Below are positions 36,656-45,860 of a stretch of DNA of 50,753 nucleotides, one piece after another. Origin of the DNA: Verrucomicrobiales bacterium (GTDB lineage Bacteria; Verrucomicrobiota; Verrucomicrobiia; Verrucomicrobiales; V1-33); NCBI GenBank assembly GCA_018003315.1, contig JAGNEJ010000028.1, positions 1 to 50,753 of the forward strand. The letters are read 5' to 3'. Position 1 is the stretch's first letter. The number at the start of each line of letters is the position of its first letter. The notes below the pieces were generated by a model. The model did not search any database. It was not told where the DNA came from and saw nothing but the letters and a program-made list of their open reading frames with translations. Made by a program: the position numbers and the translations under genes.

Positions 36656-38968
36656 TCACAGTTTCCTGACGGAAATCCAGGTCTTGCGCACGGTGCCGCT
36701 GGCCTTGTCGCGAACCTGGAGTTCGTGGCGACCTTCGGTTAGGATGGCGGCAGGAGATGGCGCCGCGGAAACGGGCAGGGTGGGGGAAGACCATTCGACG
36801 GTGTCGTCCGGGAGGCTGCAGTGCAGGGGCAGGCGGCGTCCGTCACCGGGCAGGTCCGGATCCAGCAGGAACGCGGCCCCGGCCAGCGGCGAAAGGATGC
36901 GCAGCCCCTGTTCCTCGCCAGCCGCCGCGGAACCGGGAGGCGCAATCGCCGCCTGACCGCCCAGCCAATTGTCAGGACCGGCCAGCCAGGCAGCATAAAA
37001 GCGCGTCAGGAGCACTCGCCCGCTGGCATCGTACCGTTCAGGGGGCGGAGCGGTGGGAGCGGCTTCCTTGCGGAATTTTTCGACGATCGGATGGCGTTGA
37101 CCCGCGAGATTTTCCGGGACGGGCAGCCCGGTCAGGGAATCGACGGAAACTTCCCGGATCGCCTCGGGGACCGGATACCAGGACTGGCGGTGGCGGGTGT
37201 CAAGAAAGGTGAAAATGTCCCGGAAAATGGGACCTGCTCCGGAAACCCCGGAGACTCCCTGCATGGAGGCGCCGTCGAAGTTTCCCACCCAGACGCCCAC
37301 GGTGTATTCCGGGGTATAGCCGACGGTCCAGTTGTCCCGGTAACCGGTGCTGGTGCCGGTTTTCACCGCCACGGGAAAGGGCAGGCGCAGCGGGGATTGC
37401 GTTCCAAAACTGCGCACCCTGGCATCATTGTCAGCCAGAATATCGGCCAGCAGCCAGCAGCACTCGGGATCAAAAACCCTGACAGGAACCGCGGATGAGC
37501 CAGGGGCCGTGAAAAACTTGATTGGTAGAAAGCTGCCCAGCCGCCCCAGGCAGGCATAGGCGTTGGCGACTTCCAGCAGGTTGACTTCGCCGCCGCCAAT
37601 GGTCAGTCCCAACCCGTATTCCTCGACGGGGCGTGTGAGTGTCGTCACCCCGCAGGCAGCGAGCGCTTCGATCAACGCCTCCGGCCCTCCGACTTTCTCA
37701 AGGGTGCGCACTGCCGCCAGGTTCAGGCTGTTGGCCAGGGCGGTGCGAATGCTGACTGGGCCGTAGGTGCGTCCGGAATAGTTTTTGGGCCTGTAAAGCC
37801 CCGAGGGCGTCATGAATTCCGCAGGCAGATCCGGAATGATGGTGGCGGGGGAGTCGCCCGCCTGCAGGGCCAGCAGATAGGTGAAAGGTTTCAGGGTGGA
37901 GCCCGGGGAGCGCCGGGCGGTGGCGCCGTTCACCATGCCGCTGCCAGCGTCGGCATAGTTCCGGGAACCTGTCAGGGCGAGGATGCCGCCGGTGTGGTTG
38001 TCGATGATGACCACTGCCGCCTGGTTTACGTGGTGGCTGCGCAGCCGTTCCAAGCGTCCGGTCACCGTGAGTTCACAGAATTCCTGGGTGTCCAAATCCA
38101 GGGACGTGGTCAGCGTGCCGTTGGTCGGCACGTCCGGCTGCTGGAGCAGCAGATCCACGAAATGCGGGGCCTGGAATTGTCCGAAATCCCTCACCAGGTG
38201 CAGCTTTTCCTGCGCGGCCCGCTGGCGGTCCGCAGCGGACAGAGTGCCCGTGGCTTCCATGCGTTCCAGCACCCAGCGCTGGCGCTGTTTGGCCCGGTCG
38301 AAATGGCGGTAGGGGTTCAGCCGAGTGGGAGCCTGTGGCAGGCCGGCCAGCAGGGCGCATTCCGCGGGGCTGCAGTCGGCCACCGGTTTGCCGAAATAGC
38401 CTGCCGCGGCAGAGGCGCAGCCGGTGCGGAGGTTGCCGTAGTCGAGCCGGTTGAGGTATTCCTCCAGAATGCGCTCCTTGGTCCAAGTCATTTCAATGCG
38501 CCGGGCCGTGAAGATCTCAACGCATTTGGTCCAGAGGGTGCGGGGGCGTGGATGGACAATTTTTACCAGTTGCTGGGTGATGGTGGATGCCCCGGAGACG
38601 CTGCGGCCTTTGGAAAGTCCGTCGCGCGCCGCACGCATCATGCCGAAAAAATCCACCCCTCCATGATGCCAGAACCGTTTGTCCTCGGCGGCAACCGTGG
38701 CATCCCGCAGGGCCGCGGGAATCTTCCCCAGCGGAGTGCTTCCCACCATGCGTTTTCCATTCGCCAGCAGGCGGCGCAGTGATTTGCCGGTGCGGTCGGT
38801 GATGTCCAGCCCCGGCTGGGGCGGAGCGTTCAATTCCGCTGGCCAGGGCACCAGCCAGGGAAGCCCGAAGTAGCCGAGCACCCAGAGGACGATCAGCCAC
38901 CCAGCCCATTTCACCAGCCGCCGCCGTCGCAGCAGCAGCCGGGGGCGGGATTTCTTCTCCTCGGTCAT
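36656..38968 (-). CDS. pbpC: Penicillin-binding protein 1C (glycosyltransferase/transpeptidase)
   Basis: The 770-residue class A PBP of the 1C subgroup has a basic cytoplasmic start, one membrane helix (about 20-40), and a GT51 domain with E95 in AAEDKRFWHHGGVD and GASTITQQLVK. The transpeptidase domain has active-site S357 and K360 in SPGSTLKPF, SLN in ALANSLNLAA, and KTGTSTGY. A C-terminal BiPBP_C-like beta domain (LQVRDKASGTVRKTWI) closes it, as in PbpC. PBP1C usually pairs with an alpha-2-macroglobulin gene; none is here. The ATG at 38968 is preferred to 38989. A secreted orphan lies 47 bases upstream on the same strand. Confidence 0.95.
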   Translation of the reverse strand: MTEEKKSRPRLLLRRRRLVKWAGWLIVLWVLGYFGLPWLVPWPAELNAPPQPGLDITDRTGKSLRRLLANGKRMVGSTPLGKIPAALRDATVAAEDKRFWHHGGVDFFGMMRAARDGLSKGRSVSGASTITQQLVKIVHPRPRTLWTKCVEIFTARRIEMTWTKERILEEYLNRLDYGNLRTGCASAAAGYFGKPVADCSPAECALLAGLPQAPTRLNPYRHFDRAKQRQRWVLERMEATGTLSAADRQRAAQEKLHLVRDFGQFQAPHFVDLLLQQPDVPTNGTLTTSLDLDTQEFCELTVTGRLERLRSHHVNQAAVVIIDNHTGGILALTGSRNYADAGSGMVNGATARRSPGSTLKPFTYLLALQAGDSPATIIPDLPAEFMTPSGLYRPKNYSGRTYGPVSIRTALANSLNLAAVRTLEKVGGPEALIEALAACGVTTLTRPVEEYGLGLTIGGGEVNLLEVANAYACLGRLGSFLPIKFFTAPGSSAVPVRVFDPECCWLLADILADNDARVRSFGTQSPLRLPFPVAVKTGTSTGYRDNWTVGYTPEYTVGVWVGNFDGASMQGVSGVSGAGPIFRDIFTFLDTRHRQSWYPVPEAIREVSVDSLTGLPVPENLAGQRHPIVEKFRKEAAPTAPPPERYDASGRVLLTRFYAAWLAGPDNWLGGQAAIAPPGSAAAGEEQGLRILSPLAGAAFLLDPDLPGDGRRLPLHCSLPDDTVEWSSPTLPVSAAPSPAAILTEGRHELQVRDKASGTVRKTWISVRKL

Positions 38969-39015
38969 GGATTGTGCGGCCGAATACAAACCTCCTGCGG
39001 ACCACCAGCCGGTAG

Positions 39016-40638
39016 TTAGTCGGTCGTCGCCGGGTATGCGAACTCCACCTTTTTCCCGTCCTGGGTCTTCACCGTGACTTTGCCGCCGGCTCGTTGAATG
39101 CTCAGTTCCCGGTAGGTTTCACCCGCAACGGGATCGACATCGAAAAGAAACCCGCCTTTGATCAGCTGGGCGTAGTTGACTTCTTTATCCTTCGGGTGGT
39201 CGAGAAAGTAGGCTTCTGCGGCAAAGGCAACCTGCTGGAGGTTGGCTTCGATTTTCTGCTCCGGGGTGGTTTTTTCGTTGGCGTCCGGTTCCTCCGGCAT
39301 TTCCTCGGCATGGGCCTGCTGCGCCATTTCGATGCCGGCCTGCTGCCGAATGGTTCCGAAAGCCATGGCTCCCAGCATCATTGGATAGGACATCATGGTG
39401 GCCAGGGTACCCTTGTGGGAGTCAAACGAGTTGGAAGTGAACAGCACCCCATCGGGCAAATTCGCCCGCACGCTGGCCATCGGGTCTTCGCCCTTTGGCA
39501 GGTACATTTCCCAAGCCTTCAGCATCGTTCCCCGCATCTCCGGAGGACCTGCCTCCTGGGCGATCACTTCGAGGAACTTCCACAACTCCTTCATGGCTTC
39601 GGAAGAGACATAGGAAAGCCCGTTGCCCTCGCCGGGCAGTCCAGTGGTCGCCTTTTTGAAATCCTCATCGCCAGCCACGGTGGAGGCGCCGGAGAGGCAT
39701 TTGGCAATGTATTCCGGACGCGATCCCAGCAGCACCCGGTTGTTTTTTTTGTCATGGTGCAGCGTCGGCTTGTAAATCTCGAACCCCTCGGGCAGTTCCT
39801 TTTTCAACTCCATGGACTCAAAGTCCTCGCCTGTTTTGATTTCGAACTCCGCATCCGGCATGTCGGAGAGTACTTGTTTCAACGCATCGAAAAGCCAGCC
39901 GCTGCCGTCGAGGCAGAGCACCGCGTCCACCATGGGCAGCGGATTGGGAGGACCTTCGATGTCGAGTTTGACGGCCGGATCCACGGAGGCAATGAACGTC
40001 AGTTTGGTGTCGAGTTTGCCGATGAATTCCCCCACGGTCATCTCGAGCGGAGCCATGGGCTGCTGCAGCGCTTCGTCGAATTTTTCCTGCAGGTCCTCGT
40101 CTTCGATCTGCCCCAGGAGGTTTTTGGCAATCTCCAGCACCACGCTCAGTTTCAGGTCCTCCTCCACCACGATGTCGGCACCCGCCGGCGCGAGTTTGGG
40201 TGAAGTGAAGGCCGCGGGCTTGTCGCCCAGGATTTTGAAAATGCCCGCCCGTCCGCCCGGAGTCGCCAGAAAGGCGCGGTTGTGGAACAGGTTCCCATTC
40301 TTCCGGGAACTCATGCCGGCTGCTTTGATGCAATCCAGTCCCAGTTCATTGGCGATGCCGGCGGCGGTGAGTTTTTCCGGAATTTCGCCGTTGGACTGCT
40401 CCCGGGCAACGCTGAGAAACTGATCGATGGTTTCGGTCAGTTTCTTGATGTCACCGTCAATGTCTGCATAGGCGTAGAATACGCCGCCAAGTTCCAGATG
40501 TTTGGCGACCGACTCGAAATGTGCGGAGGCATCCTCCGGTTTCACCTTGCCCTCCTGCGCCCGGCAGGGAGCGGAAAATGGGGTGGCAGCGGTCAATGCC
40601 AGTGCGAGAACGAGCGAAAGTCGATGGGTGGTCTTCAT
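39016..40638 (-). CDS. Large secreted protein of unknown function
   Basis: The 540-residue protein begins with a clear signal peptide (MKTTHRLSLVLALALTAATP, cleavage near CRA-QEG). The mature part is acidic and mixed alpha/beta, with no catalytic motif that I recognise. Near the C-terminus, QKIEANLQQVAFAAEAYFLD and a following strand-rich tail resemble the pseudopilin-type head found in many planctomycete and verrucomicrobial exported proteins. The 47-base gap to pbpC suggests an operon, so a role at the cell wall or periplasm is possible. The family is not recognised. Confidence 0.8.
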   Translation of the reverse strand: MKTTHRLSLVLALALTAATPFSAPCRAQEGKVKPEDASAHFESVAKHLELGGVFYAYADIDGDIKKLTETIDQFLSVAREQSNGEIPEKLTAAGIANELGLDCIKAAGMSSRKNGNLFHNRAFLATPGGRAGIFKILGDKPAAFTSPKLAPAGADIVVEEDLKLSVVLEIAKNLLGQIEDEDLQEKFDEALQQPMAPLEMTVGEFIGKLDTKLTFIASVDPAVKLDIEGPPNPLPMVDAVLCLDGSGWLFDALKQVLSDMPDAEFEIKTGEDFESMELKKELPEGFEIYKPTLHHDKKNNRVLLGSRPEYIAKCLSGASTVAGDEDFKKATTGLPGEGNGLSYVSSEAMKELWKFLEVIAQEAGPPEMRGTMLKAWEMYLPKGEDPMASVRANLPDGVLFTSNSFDSHKGTLATMMSYPMMLGAMAFGTIRQQAGIEMAQQAHAEEMPEEPDANEKTTPEQKIEANLQQVAFAAEAYFLDHPKDKEVNYAQLIKGGFLFDVDPVAGETYRELSIQRAGGKVTVKTQDGKKVEFAYPATTD

Positions 40639-40862
40639 GTGGTGGGGGAGAAATATATCGAAGCAATCCGGCTGCGCGACTGGAATTGCTCCAGGAAAAT
40701 GCGATTTTGTGAATTGCCGCTGCGATGCGGAGCGCGGGTGGATTTTCCTGCTTTACACCCCTGCCGAACTGTTCTCAGTGTGGCTCCCCTCCGTCAGACG
40801 AAAACGGGGCCTGCATTTCCCGGAGGTGGCCTTTGTCACCGTCCGCAATCCATTCGAAAACC

Positions 40863-42305
40863 ATGAGCAAAAAAAGTGACTTCGGACTCATCGGCCTCGC
40901 CGTGATGGGTCAAAACCTCGTTCTCAATGTCGAAAGCCGCGGCTTCCAGGTCAGCGTCTTCAACCGCACCACCAGCGTCACCGACGAATTCATCGCCAAA
41001 CACCCTGGCAAAGCCCTCGTGGGCTGCCATACGCTGGAGGAATTTGTCCAGAGTCTGGCCACACCGCGCAAAATCCACATCATGGTCAAATCCACCGCGG
41101 TGAAGGACAGCGACCGCGACGCTGTGGATGCCGTCATCGAGCAGCTCATCCCGCTTTTGGACAAGGACGACATCGTCATCGACGGCGGCAACAGTTTCTA
41201 CCAGACCACCGAACGCCGTGACGCCTACCTGGCCTCCAAGGGGCTGCGTTTCATCGGCGCGGGCGTTTCTGGCGGCGAAGAAGGTGCGCGCAAAGGCCCG
41301 AGCATTATGCCCGGCGGCCCCGCCAGCACCTGGGAGGTGATGAAGCCCATCTTTGAAGCCATCGCCGCGAAGGTGGACGGCGAGCCCTGCGTCATCCACA
41401 TCGGCCCCGGCGGCGCGGGCCATTATGTGAAGATGATTCACAACGGCATCGAATACGGGGACATGCAGCTCATCTGCGAAGCCTACAACATTTTCAGGCA
41501 CGCCGGCTTCACCACCGGCGAAATGGCCGCCATCTTCAACGAATGGAATCAGGGGGACCTGCTCAGTTATCTGATTCAAATCACCGGCAAAGCCCTGGAG
41601 CAGATCGATCCTGAAACCGGCAAGCCCATCGTCGAACTCATCGTCGATAAAGCCGGCCAGAAAGGCACCGGCCAGTGGACCCTGCTCAACGCTGCGGAAA
41701 ACGCCGTCGTCATCAGCACCATCAACGCCGCCGTGGAGGCGCGCATCCTTTCCTCGCAGAAAAAACAGCGCGTCGCCGCCAGCACCCAGCTCACCGGCCC
41801 GAAGGTGAACATCACTATTGAGCGCAAGGAACTCGTGAAAAAAGTCCACGACGCCCTCTATGCCTCCAAAATCATCAGCTATGCCCAGGGGCTCGATTTG
41901 ATCAAAACCACCGGCGAAAAGAAAAACTGGGGCCTCGATCTCGGACGTATCGCCGCCATCTGGCGCGGCGGCTGCATCATCCGGGCCAAATTCCTCAACC
42001 GCATCACCGACGCCTACCGCACCAACCCGCAGTTGCAAAATTTGATGCTCGATCCGTTCTTCAAGGAGGTGCTGACCACGGCGCAGCAAAGCTGGCGCGA
42101 AATTGTCGCCCTCGCCATGCTCAACGGCATCCCCGTCCCCGCATTCTCCGCCTCCCTCGGCTACTACGACAGCTACCGCGCCGCGCGTCTGCCCGCAAAC
42201 CTGCTCCAGGCTCAGCGCGACTTTTTCGGTGCGCACACCTACGAACGCCTCGACAAGCCCGAAGGTCAGTTTTTCCACACGGACTGGCCGGAAGTGATCG
42301 GTTAG
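40863..42305 (+). CDS. gnd: 6-phosphogluconate dehydrogenase, decarboxylating
   Basis: Gnd oxidises 6-phosphogluconate to ribulose 5-phosphate in the oxidative pentose phosphate pathway. The 480-residue protein has the NADP site GLIGLAVMGQNLVLNVESRG, GAGVSGGEEGARKGPSIMPG, and the substrate and catalytic segment IGPGGAGHYVKMIHNGIEYG. The C-terminal helical domain includes WRGGCIIRAKFLNRI. The ATG at 40863 gives the normal N-terminus. The 224-base gap upstream is divergent from the secreted protein and should hold both promoters. Confidence 0.98.
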   Translation: MSKKSDFGLIGLAVMGQNLVLNVESRGFQVSVFNRTTSVTDEFIAKHPGKALVGCHTLEEFVQSLATPRKIHIMVKSTAVKDSDRDAVDAVIEQLIPLLDKDDIVIDGGNSFYQTTERRDAYLASKGLRFIGAGVSGGEEGARKGPSIMPGGPASTWEVMKPIFEAIAAKVDGEPCVIHIGPGGAGHYVKMIHNGIEYGDMQLICEAYNIFRHAGFTTGEMAAIFNEWNQGDLLSYLIQITGKALEQIDPETGKPIVELIVDKAGQKGTGQWTLLNAAENAVVISTINAAVEARILSSQKKQRVAASTQLTGPKVNITIERKELVKKVHDALYASKIISYAQGLDLIKTTGEKKNWGLDLGRIAAIWRGGCIIRAKFLNRITDAYRTNPQLQNLMLDPFFKEVLTTAQQSWREIVALAMLNGIPVPAFSASLGYYDSYRAARLPANLLQAQRDFFGAHTYERLDKPEGQFFHTDWPEVIG

Positions 42306-42328
42306 CCGCCATGCGGTTCCGCTTGCCT

Positions 42329-42359
42329 CTGTCAGAATTTTCGGGCTGAGTTCTGACGG
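42329..42359 (+). terminator. Possible stem-loop terminator after gnd
   Basis: GTCAGAA (42331-42337) pairs with TTCTGAC (42351-42357), extended by two more pairs, around a 13-base loop. No T run follows, so this is either a weak terminator or an mRNA 3'-end hairpin. Confidence 0.3.
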
Positions 42360-42472
42360 GCAGGTGCCGGTGTCCGATCCCGCCGCCGTGGCGTCACAAG
42401 CCGGCACATCTTCCGTGAGTAAAATGGCAAGTGGGGCCTTGAATCTTGGCCCGGCGGCGGCATGGTCCGGCC

Positions 42473-43864
42473 ATGTTTGGAAATCTGACGGACAAATTGG
42501 AAGGCGTTTTCAGGAAACTGCGCGGGCTGGGTAAAATCAGCGAAGGCAACGTGGAAGAGGCGCTGCGTGAAGTCCGGATGGCGCTGCTGGAGGCGGACGT
42601 GGATTTCCAGGTCGCCAAGGGCTTCATCGCCCGGGTGAAGGAGAAGGCACTGGGCGTGGAGGTTTTGAAGAGCATCACTCCCGGCCAGCAGATCGTGAAA
42701 ATTTTCCACGATGAACTGACATCGCTGCTGGGAGGGGATGCGGCTCCATTGGAACTGAATCCGCCGGGACGCATTCTGATGGTGGGACTCAACGGCGCGG
42801 GAAAAACCACCACTTCGGCCAAGCTGGCCTATTCGCTCAAAAAGCAGGGCCGCAAGCCGGTACTCATTGCGCTGGACCTCTACCGTCCGGCGGCCATCGA
42901 GCAGTTGGCAACGCTGGGCAGGGAAATCGACGTTCCGGTGTTCCGTCCGGAGCCGGGTGAAACCAGCGTGCTGAAAGCCGCCAAAGCCGCAGCGAAATGG
43001 CTGGAATCGCAGCCGCACAACGTGGAAATTTTCGACACTGCTGGACGCCAGGAGGTGGACGGAGAGCTGATTGCCGAGCTGAAGGAGGTGCGAAGTTATC
43101 TGGACCCAAAGGAAGTGCTCCTGGTGGTGGATTCCGCAACCGGCCAGCAGGCAGTCAAAGTGGCGGAAACGTTCAATGAGGCAGTGGGAATCACCGGACT
43201 GGTCCTGACAAAACTCGACGGTGATGCTCGCGGCGGCGCGGCGCTTTCCATGCGCAGCGTGACCCTGCGTCCGATCAAGCTCATCGGCGTCGGTGAAAAA
43301 ATCGACCAACTGGAAACATTTGTGCCCGACCGCCTCGCGCAGCGCATCCTGGGCATGGGCGATGTCGTCGGGCTGGTGGAAAAGGCCGCGGCAGCGATCG
43401 AGGAAAAGGATGCCATGGACATGATGGCGCGGCTGGAACAGAACAAATTCGACTTCAACGATTTTCTTGGCCAGATGAAGATGATGCGGAAAATCGCCGG
43501 CGGCGGCGGCATGATGGGATTGTTAAGCCTGCTGCCCGGCGTCGGCAGCAAGCTCAAGGAAGTGCAGGGCCAGATTGATGAATCCAAAATCAAGCGCACC
43601 GAAGCCATTGTGCTGAGCATGACGCCAAAGGAGCGCGCCCGACCGGAAATTCTCAATGCACGGCGGCGCAACCGCATCGCTCGCGGCAGTGGCAACTCCC
43701 TGACCGAGGTCAATCAGTTCCTGAAGCAGTTCGGAGCCATGCGCGACCTGATGCGCAACAAGAGCAAGATGAAAAAGATGATGAAGGCGATGGGTGGTCC
43801 CGGTGGCATGCCCGGGATGCCAGGCATGGGCGGTCCAGGCGGATTCAAATTTCCGGGGCGCTAG
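42473..43864 (+). CDS. ffh: Signal recognition particle protein Ffh
   Basis: Ffh is the GTPase and signal-sequence-binding subunit of the bacterial SRP. The 463-residue protein has the N domain, a G domain with GLNGAGKTTTSAKLA (about 104), DLYRPAAIEQL, DTAGRQEVD and TKLDGDARGGAAL, and a Met-rich M domain (MMRKIAGGGGMMGLL, then RRRNRIARGSGNSLTEVNQF). The G1 loop and DTAGRQEVD differ slightly from the commonest GLQGAGKTT and DTAGR(L/M)xxD forms. The tail is a Gly-Met-Pro repeat. The usual neighbour rpsP is absent; rpmB follows after 307 bases. The start is chosen at MFGNLTDKLE. Confidence 0.97.
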   Translation: MFGNLTDKLEGVFRKLRGLGKISEGNVEEALREVRMALLEADVDFQVAKGFIARVKEKALGVEVLKSITPGQQIVKIFHDELTSLLGGDAAPLELNPPGRILMVGLNGAGKTTTSAKLAYSLKKQGRKPVLIALDLYRPAAIEQLATLGREIDVPVFRPEPGETSVLKAAKAAAKWLESQPHNVEIFDTAGRQEVDGELIAELKEVRSYLDPKEVLLVVDSATGQQAVKVAETFNEAVGITGLVLTKLDGDARGGAALSMRSVTLRPIKLIGVGEKIDQLETFVPDRLAQRILGMGDVVGLVEKAAAAIEEKDAMDMMARLEQNKFDFNDFLGQMKMMRKIAGGGGMMGLLSLLPGVGSKLKEVQGQIDESKIKRTEAIVLSMTPKERARPEILNARRRNRIARGSGNSLTEVNQFLKQFGAMRDLMRNKSKMKKMMKAMGGPGGMPGMPGMGGPGGFKFPGR

Positions 43865-44171
43865 CCCAAGGTTTCTTGCTGCGCGCCGGGAACCGCCCAT
43901 AAAGCCTTGAAACCGGCCCAGAAGGCACTGCAAAATCGTCAGGGAGCGGTTTTGGTCCGAAACGGACGAGTGGTGCTCGGCAAATGCGCATGCTGCCGCG
44001 CGGGACCGGACCGGATGCGCGGCGGGATCGGCGGGAAAACTGTGTCGTTTGATCGCGCCGCCCTTCACTTTTGGCGATTCGGATTTTCTTGAGGAATTGC
44101 TTGACCGCCCAGGGAAAGCCCCTTACTTACCGCTCCCAAATTTTCAGAACCCAGCAACCATTTCGATTACC
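43865..44171 (+). other. Gap between ffh and rpmB
   Basis: No gene is supported here. A TTGACC (44101-44106) followed 17 bases later by TACTTA could be a weak promoter for rpmB, which otherwise has no obvious ribosome site. I see neither a terminator for ffh nor an SRP RNA. Confidence 0.35.
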
Positions 44172-44435
44172 ATGGCCCGAGTATGCATGATTACAGGTGC
44201 GCGTCCTTACAGGGGACGGCAGATCACCCATAGTGGAAAGTCCAAGAAAGAAGGTGGCATCGGTCTGAATCACGTCAAAAAGTGTAACCGTACCTTTTCG
44301 CCGAATCTCCGGGACAAGAAAATTTGGGTGCCTGAACTGGGCTCCTTCGTCAAGGTTCGCATCACCGCCCGGGCTCTGAAGACCATCACCAAAAATGGAG
44401 CATTTGCCACTTTGAAAAAGGCTGGTTTGCTGTAA
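44172..44435 (+). CDS. rpmB: 50S ribosomal protein L28
   Basis: The 87-residue basic protein starts MARVCMITGARPYRGRQITH and continues with NRTFSPNLRDKKIWVPELG and VRITARALKTITKNG. These are the L28 signatures. It lacks the zinc-binding CxxC pairs found in some L28 forms. The ATG at 44172 is the only sensible start. The small conserved gene begins 57 bases after its stop and both probably share the terminator at 44716. Confidence 0.97.
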   Translation: MARVCMITGARPYRGRQITHSGKSKKEGGIGLNHVKKCNRTFSPNLRDKKIWVPELGSFVKVRITARALKTITKNGAFATLKKAGLL

Positions 44436-44492
44436 TTTCCCTCAGTCCACTCCATCACTCCGCTCAAATTCACCCAAACACGACCAACGATC

Positions 44493-44693
44493 ATGGCATT
44501 CAGCGTCAAAAGCAAAAAGTCGGGCAAGGAATATTTCCTGCATCTTAAAGCGCAAAAGCGTGCGGATGGCGGCGTCACCAATTTGTATTTTTTTGCTGGT
44601 GAGAAAAAGGAGGGCGTGCTGGATGCCCTGCCTGCAGGCTACAAGGTCATCGAGAATGAGCGCACGGGCCTGCCCATGCTGAAAAAGGCATAA
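44493..44693 (+). CDS. Small conserved protein of unknown function
   Basis: The 66-residue protein is basic and strand-rich: MAFSVKSKKSGKEYFLHLKA, LYFFAGEKKEGVLDALPAGY, and a tail KVIENERTGLPMLKKA. The SKKSGKxYxLH and LYFFAG pattern is one I associate with small conserved verrucomicrobial proteins of no known role. It lies between rpmB and a strong terminator, so it is expressed with a ribosomal protein and may be ribosome-associated. That inference rests only on context and charge. Confidence 0.8.
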   Translation: MAFSVKSKKSGKEYFLHLKAQKRADGGVTNLYFFAGEKKEGVLDALPAGYKVIENERTGLPMLKKA

Positions 44694-44715
44694 GTTCCGA
44701 AATGCTACCTTCGCC

Positions 44716-44754
44716 GCCTCTCGTTCCCTGGCGAAGGGACGAGAGGCTTTTTTT
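44716..44754 (+). terminator. Rho-independent terminator after the L28 unit
   Basis: GCCTCTCGT and CCC pair with GGG and ACGAGAGGC across a 7-base loop, with a single bulged T. Seven T residues follow (44748-44754). The stem is strong and textbook. Confidence 0.93.
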
Positions 44755-44790
44755 GTGCCAACGCATCCCATTGAATCTCCTTTCACATCC

Positions 44791-45813
44791 ATGTCCAAGT
44801 CCCATCATGTAGCTGTTGTCGGCGCCACTGGTGCCGTGGGAGCGGAAATGCTCCGCTGTCTGGAAAGCCGCCAGTTTCCGGTGAGCCAGATCCGCCTGTT
44901 GGCTTCTGCCCGTTCCGCAGGAAAGCGGCTCCAATTCAAGGGAAGCGACATTGCGGTCGAGGAACTGACGGAACATTCGTTTGATGGAGTGGACATTGCG
45001 CTGTTCAGCGCAGGCGGAGGCATTTCGAAGCAGTTTGCTCCCGCGGCCGTCCGTGCTGGAGCGGTAGTGGTGGACAATTCATCGGCCTTTCGAATGGATG
45101 ATGCGGTGCCTCTGGTGGTTCCGGAGGTAAATGCTGCGGATGTGCGGGCGCACCGGGGCATCATCGCCAACCCAAACTGCACCACTGCCATTTCGGTGAT
45201 GGCGCTTTTCCCGCTGCATCAGGCATTTGGATTGCGCCGGATCTTCGCATCGAGCTACCAGGCCGTTTCAGGCACTGGTGCCCAGGCGATCGACGAGCTG
45301 GCGACCCAGACCCGGGAATGGGCGGCACAAAACAGGGAATGGGACGCGGCCCGGCTGGAATCCGAACCGAAAGTGTATCCCTATCAGATTGCGTTCAACG
45401 CACTGCCGCAGGTCGATTCCTTTCTGCCCACTGGCTATACCAAGGAGGAAATGAAGATGGAAAACGAAGGCCGCAAGATCATGCACCATCCTTCATTCCG
45501 TGCTTCGGTCACCTGTGTGCGGGTGCCGGTGTTCCGGGCTCACAGCATTGCGATTTCTGCGGAATTTGAGCAACCCGTCAGTGTGGAGGCCGCCCGCGAA
45601 GTGCTGGCCAAGGCCCCTGGGCTGGATGTGCTCGACGATCCAGCGCAACGCCTTTATCCGGTGGCCTTGAACGTGGCGGGGAAGGACAACTGTGCGGTTG
45701 GACGAATGCGGATGGACTGTGCCATGGAAAACGGGCTGGCCTTCTGGGTGGTGGGCGATCAACTGCTCAAAGGCGCTGCACTCAACGCGGTGCAGATTGC
45801 GGAACTTCTGTGA
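44791..45813 (+). CDS. asd: Aspartate-semialdehyde dehydrogenase
   Basis: Asd reduces aspartyl phosphate to the semialdehyde that feeds lysine, diaminopimelate, methionine and threonine synthesis, and so supplies wall peptide. The 340-residue protein has the NADP site VAVVGATGAVGAEML, the nucleophile C130 in NPNCTT, SYQAVSGTGAQAIDEL, and a late KDNCAVGRMRMD. The ATG at 44791 gives the normal start; an upstream GTG lies inside the terminator's trailing edge and is rejected. A half-size permease gene follows 47 bases downstream. Confidence 0.97.
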   Translation: MSKSHHVAVVGATGAVGAEMLRCLESRQFPVSQIRLLASARSAGKRLQFKGSDIAVEELTEHSFDGVDIALFSAGGGISKQFAPAAVRAGAVVVDNSSAFRMDDAVPLVVPEVNAADVRAHRGIIANPNCTTAISVMALFPLHQAFGLRRIFASSYQAVSGTGAQAIDELATQTREWAAQNREWDAARLESEPKVYPYQIAFNALPQVDSFLPTGYTKEEMKMENEGRKIMHHPSFRASVTCVRVPVFRAHSIAISAEFEQPVSVEAAREVLAKAPGLDVLDDPAQRLYPVALNVAGKDNCAVGRMRMDCAMENGLAFWVVGDQLLKGAALNAVQIAELL

Positions 45814-45860
45814 GGCGCCGGGAGGCTTGTCAGGAAGAGGAACCTGTGCAGGTTGGGTGA

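Noticed and set aside
40836-42407. 523-codon minus-strand frame antisense to gnd
   Set aside because: gnd is unambiguous; the antisense frame has no recognisable motif and poor composition.
42306-44171. SRP RNA near ffh
   Set aside because: The conserved 4.5S RNA core is not present in either gap flanking ffh.
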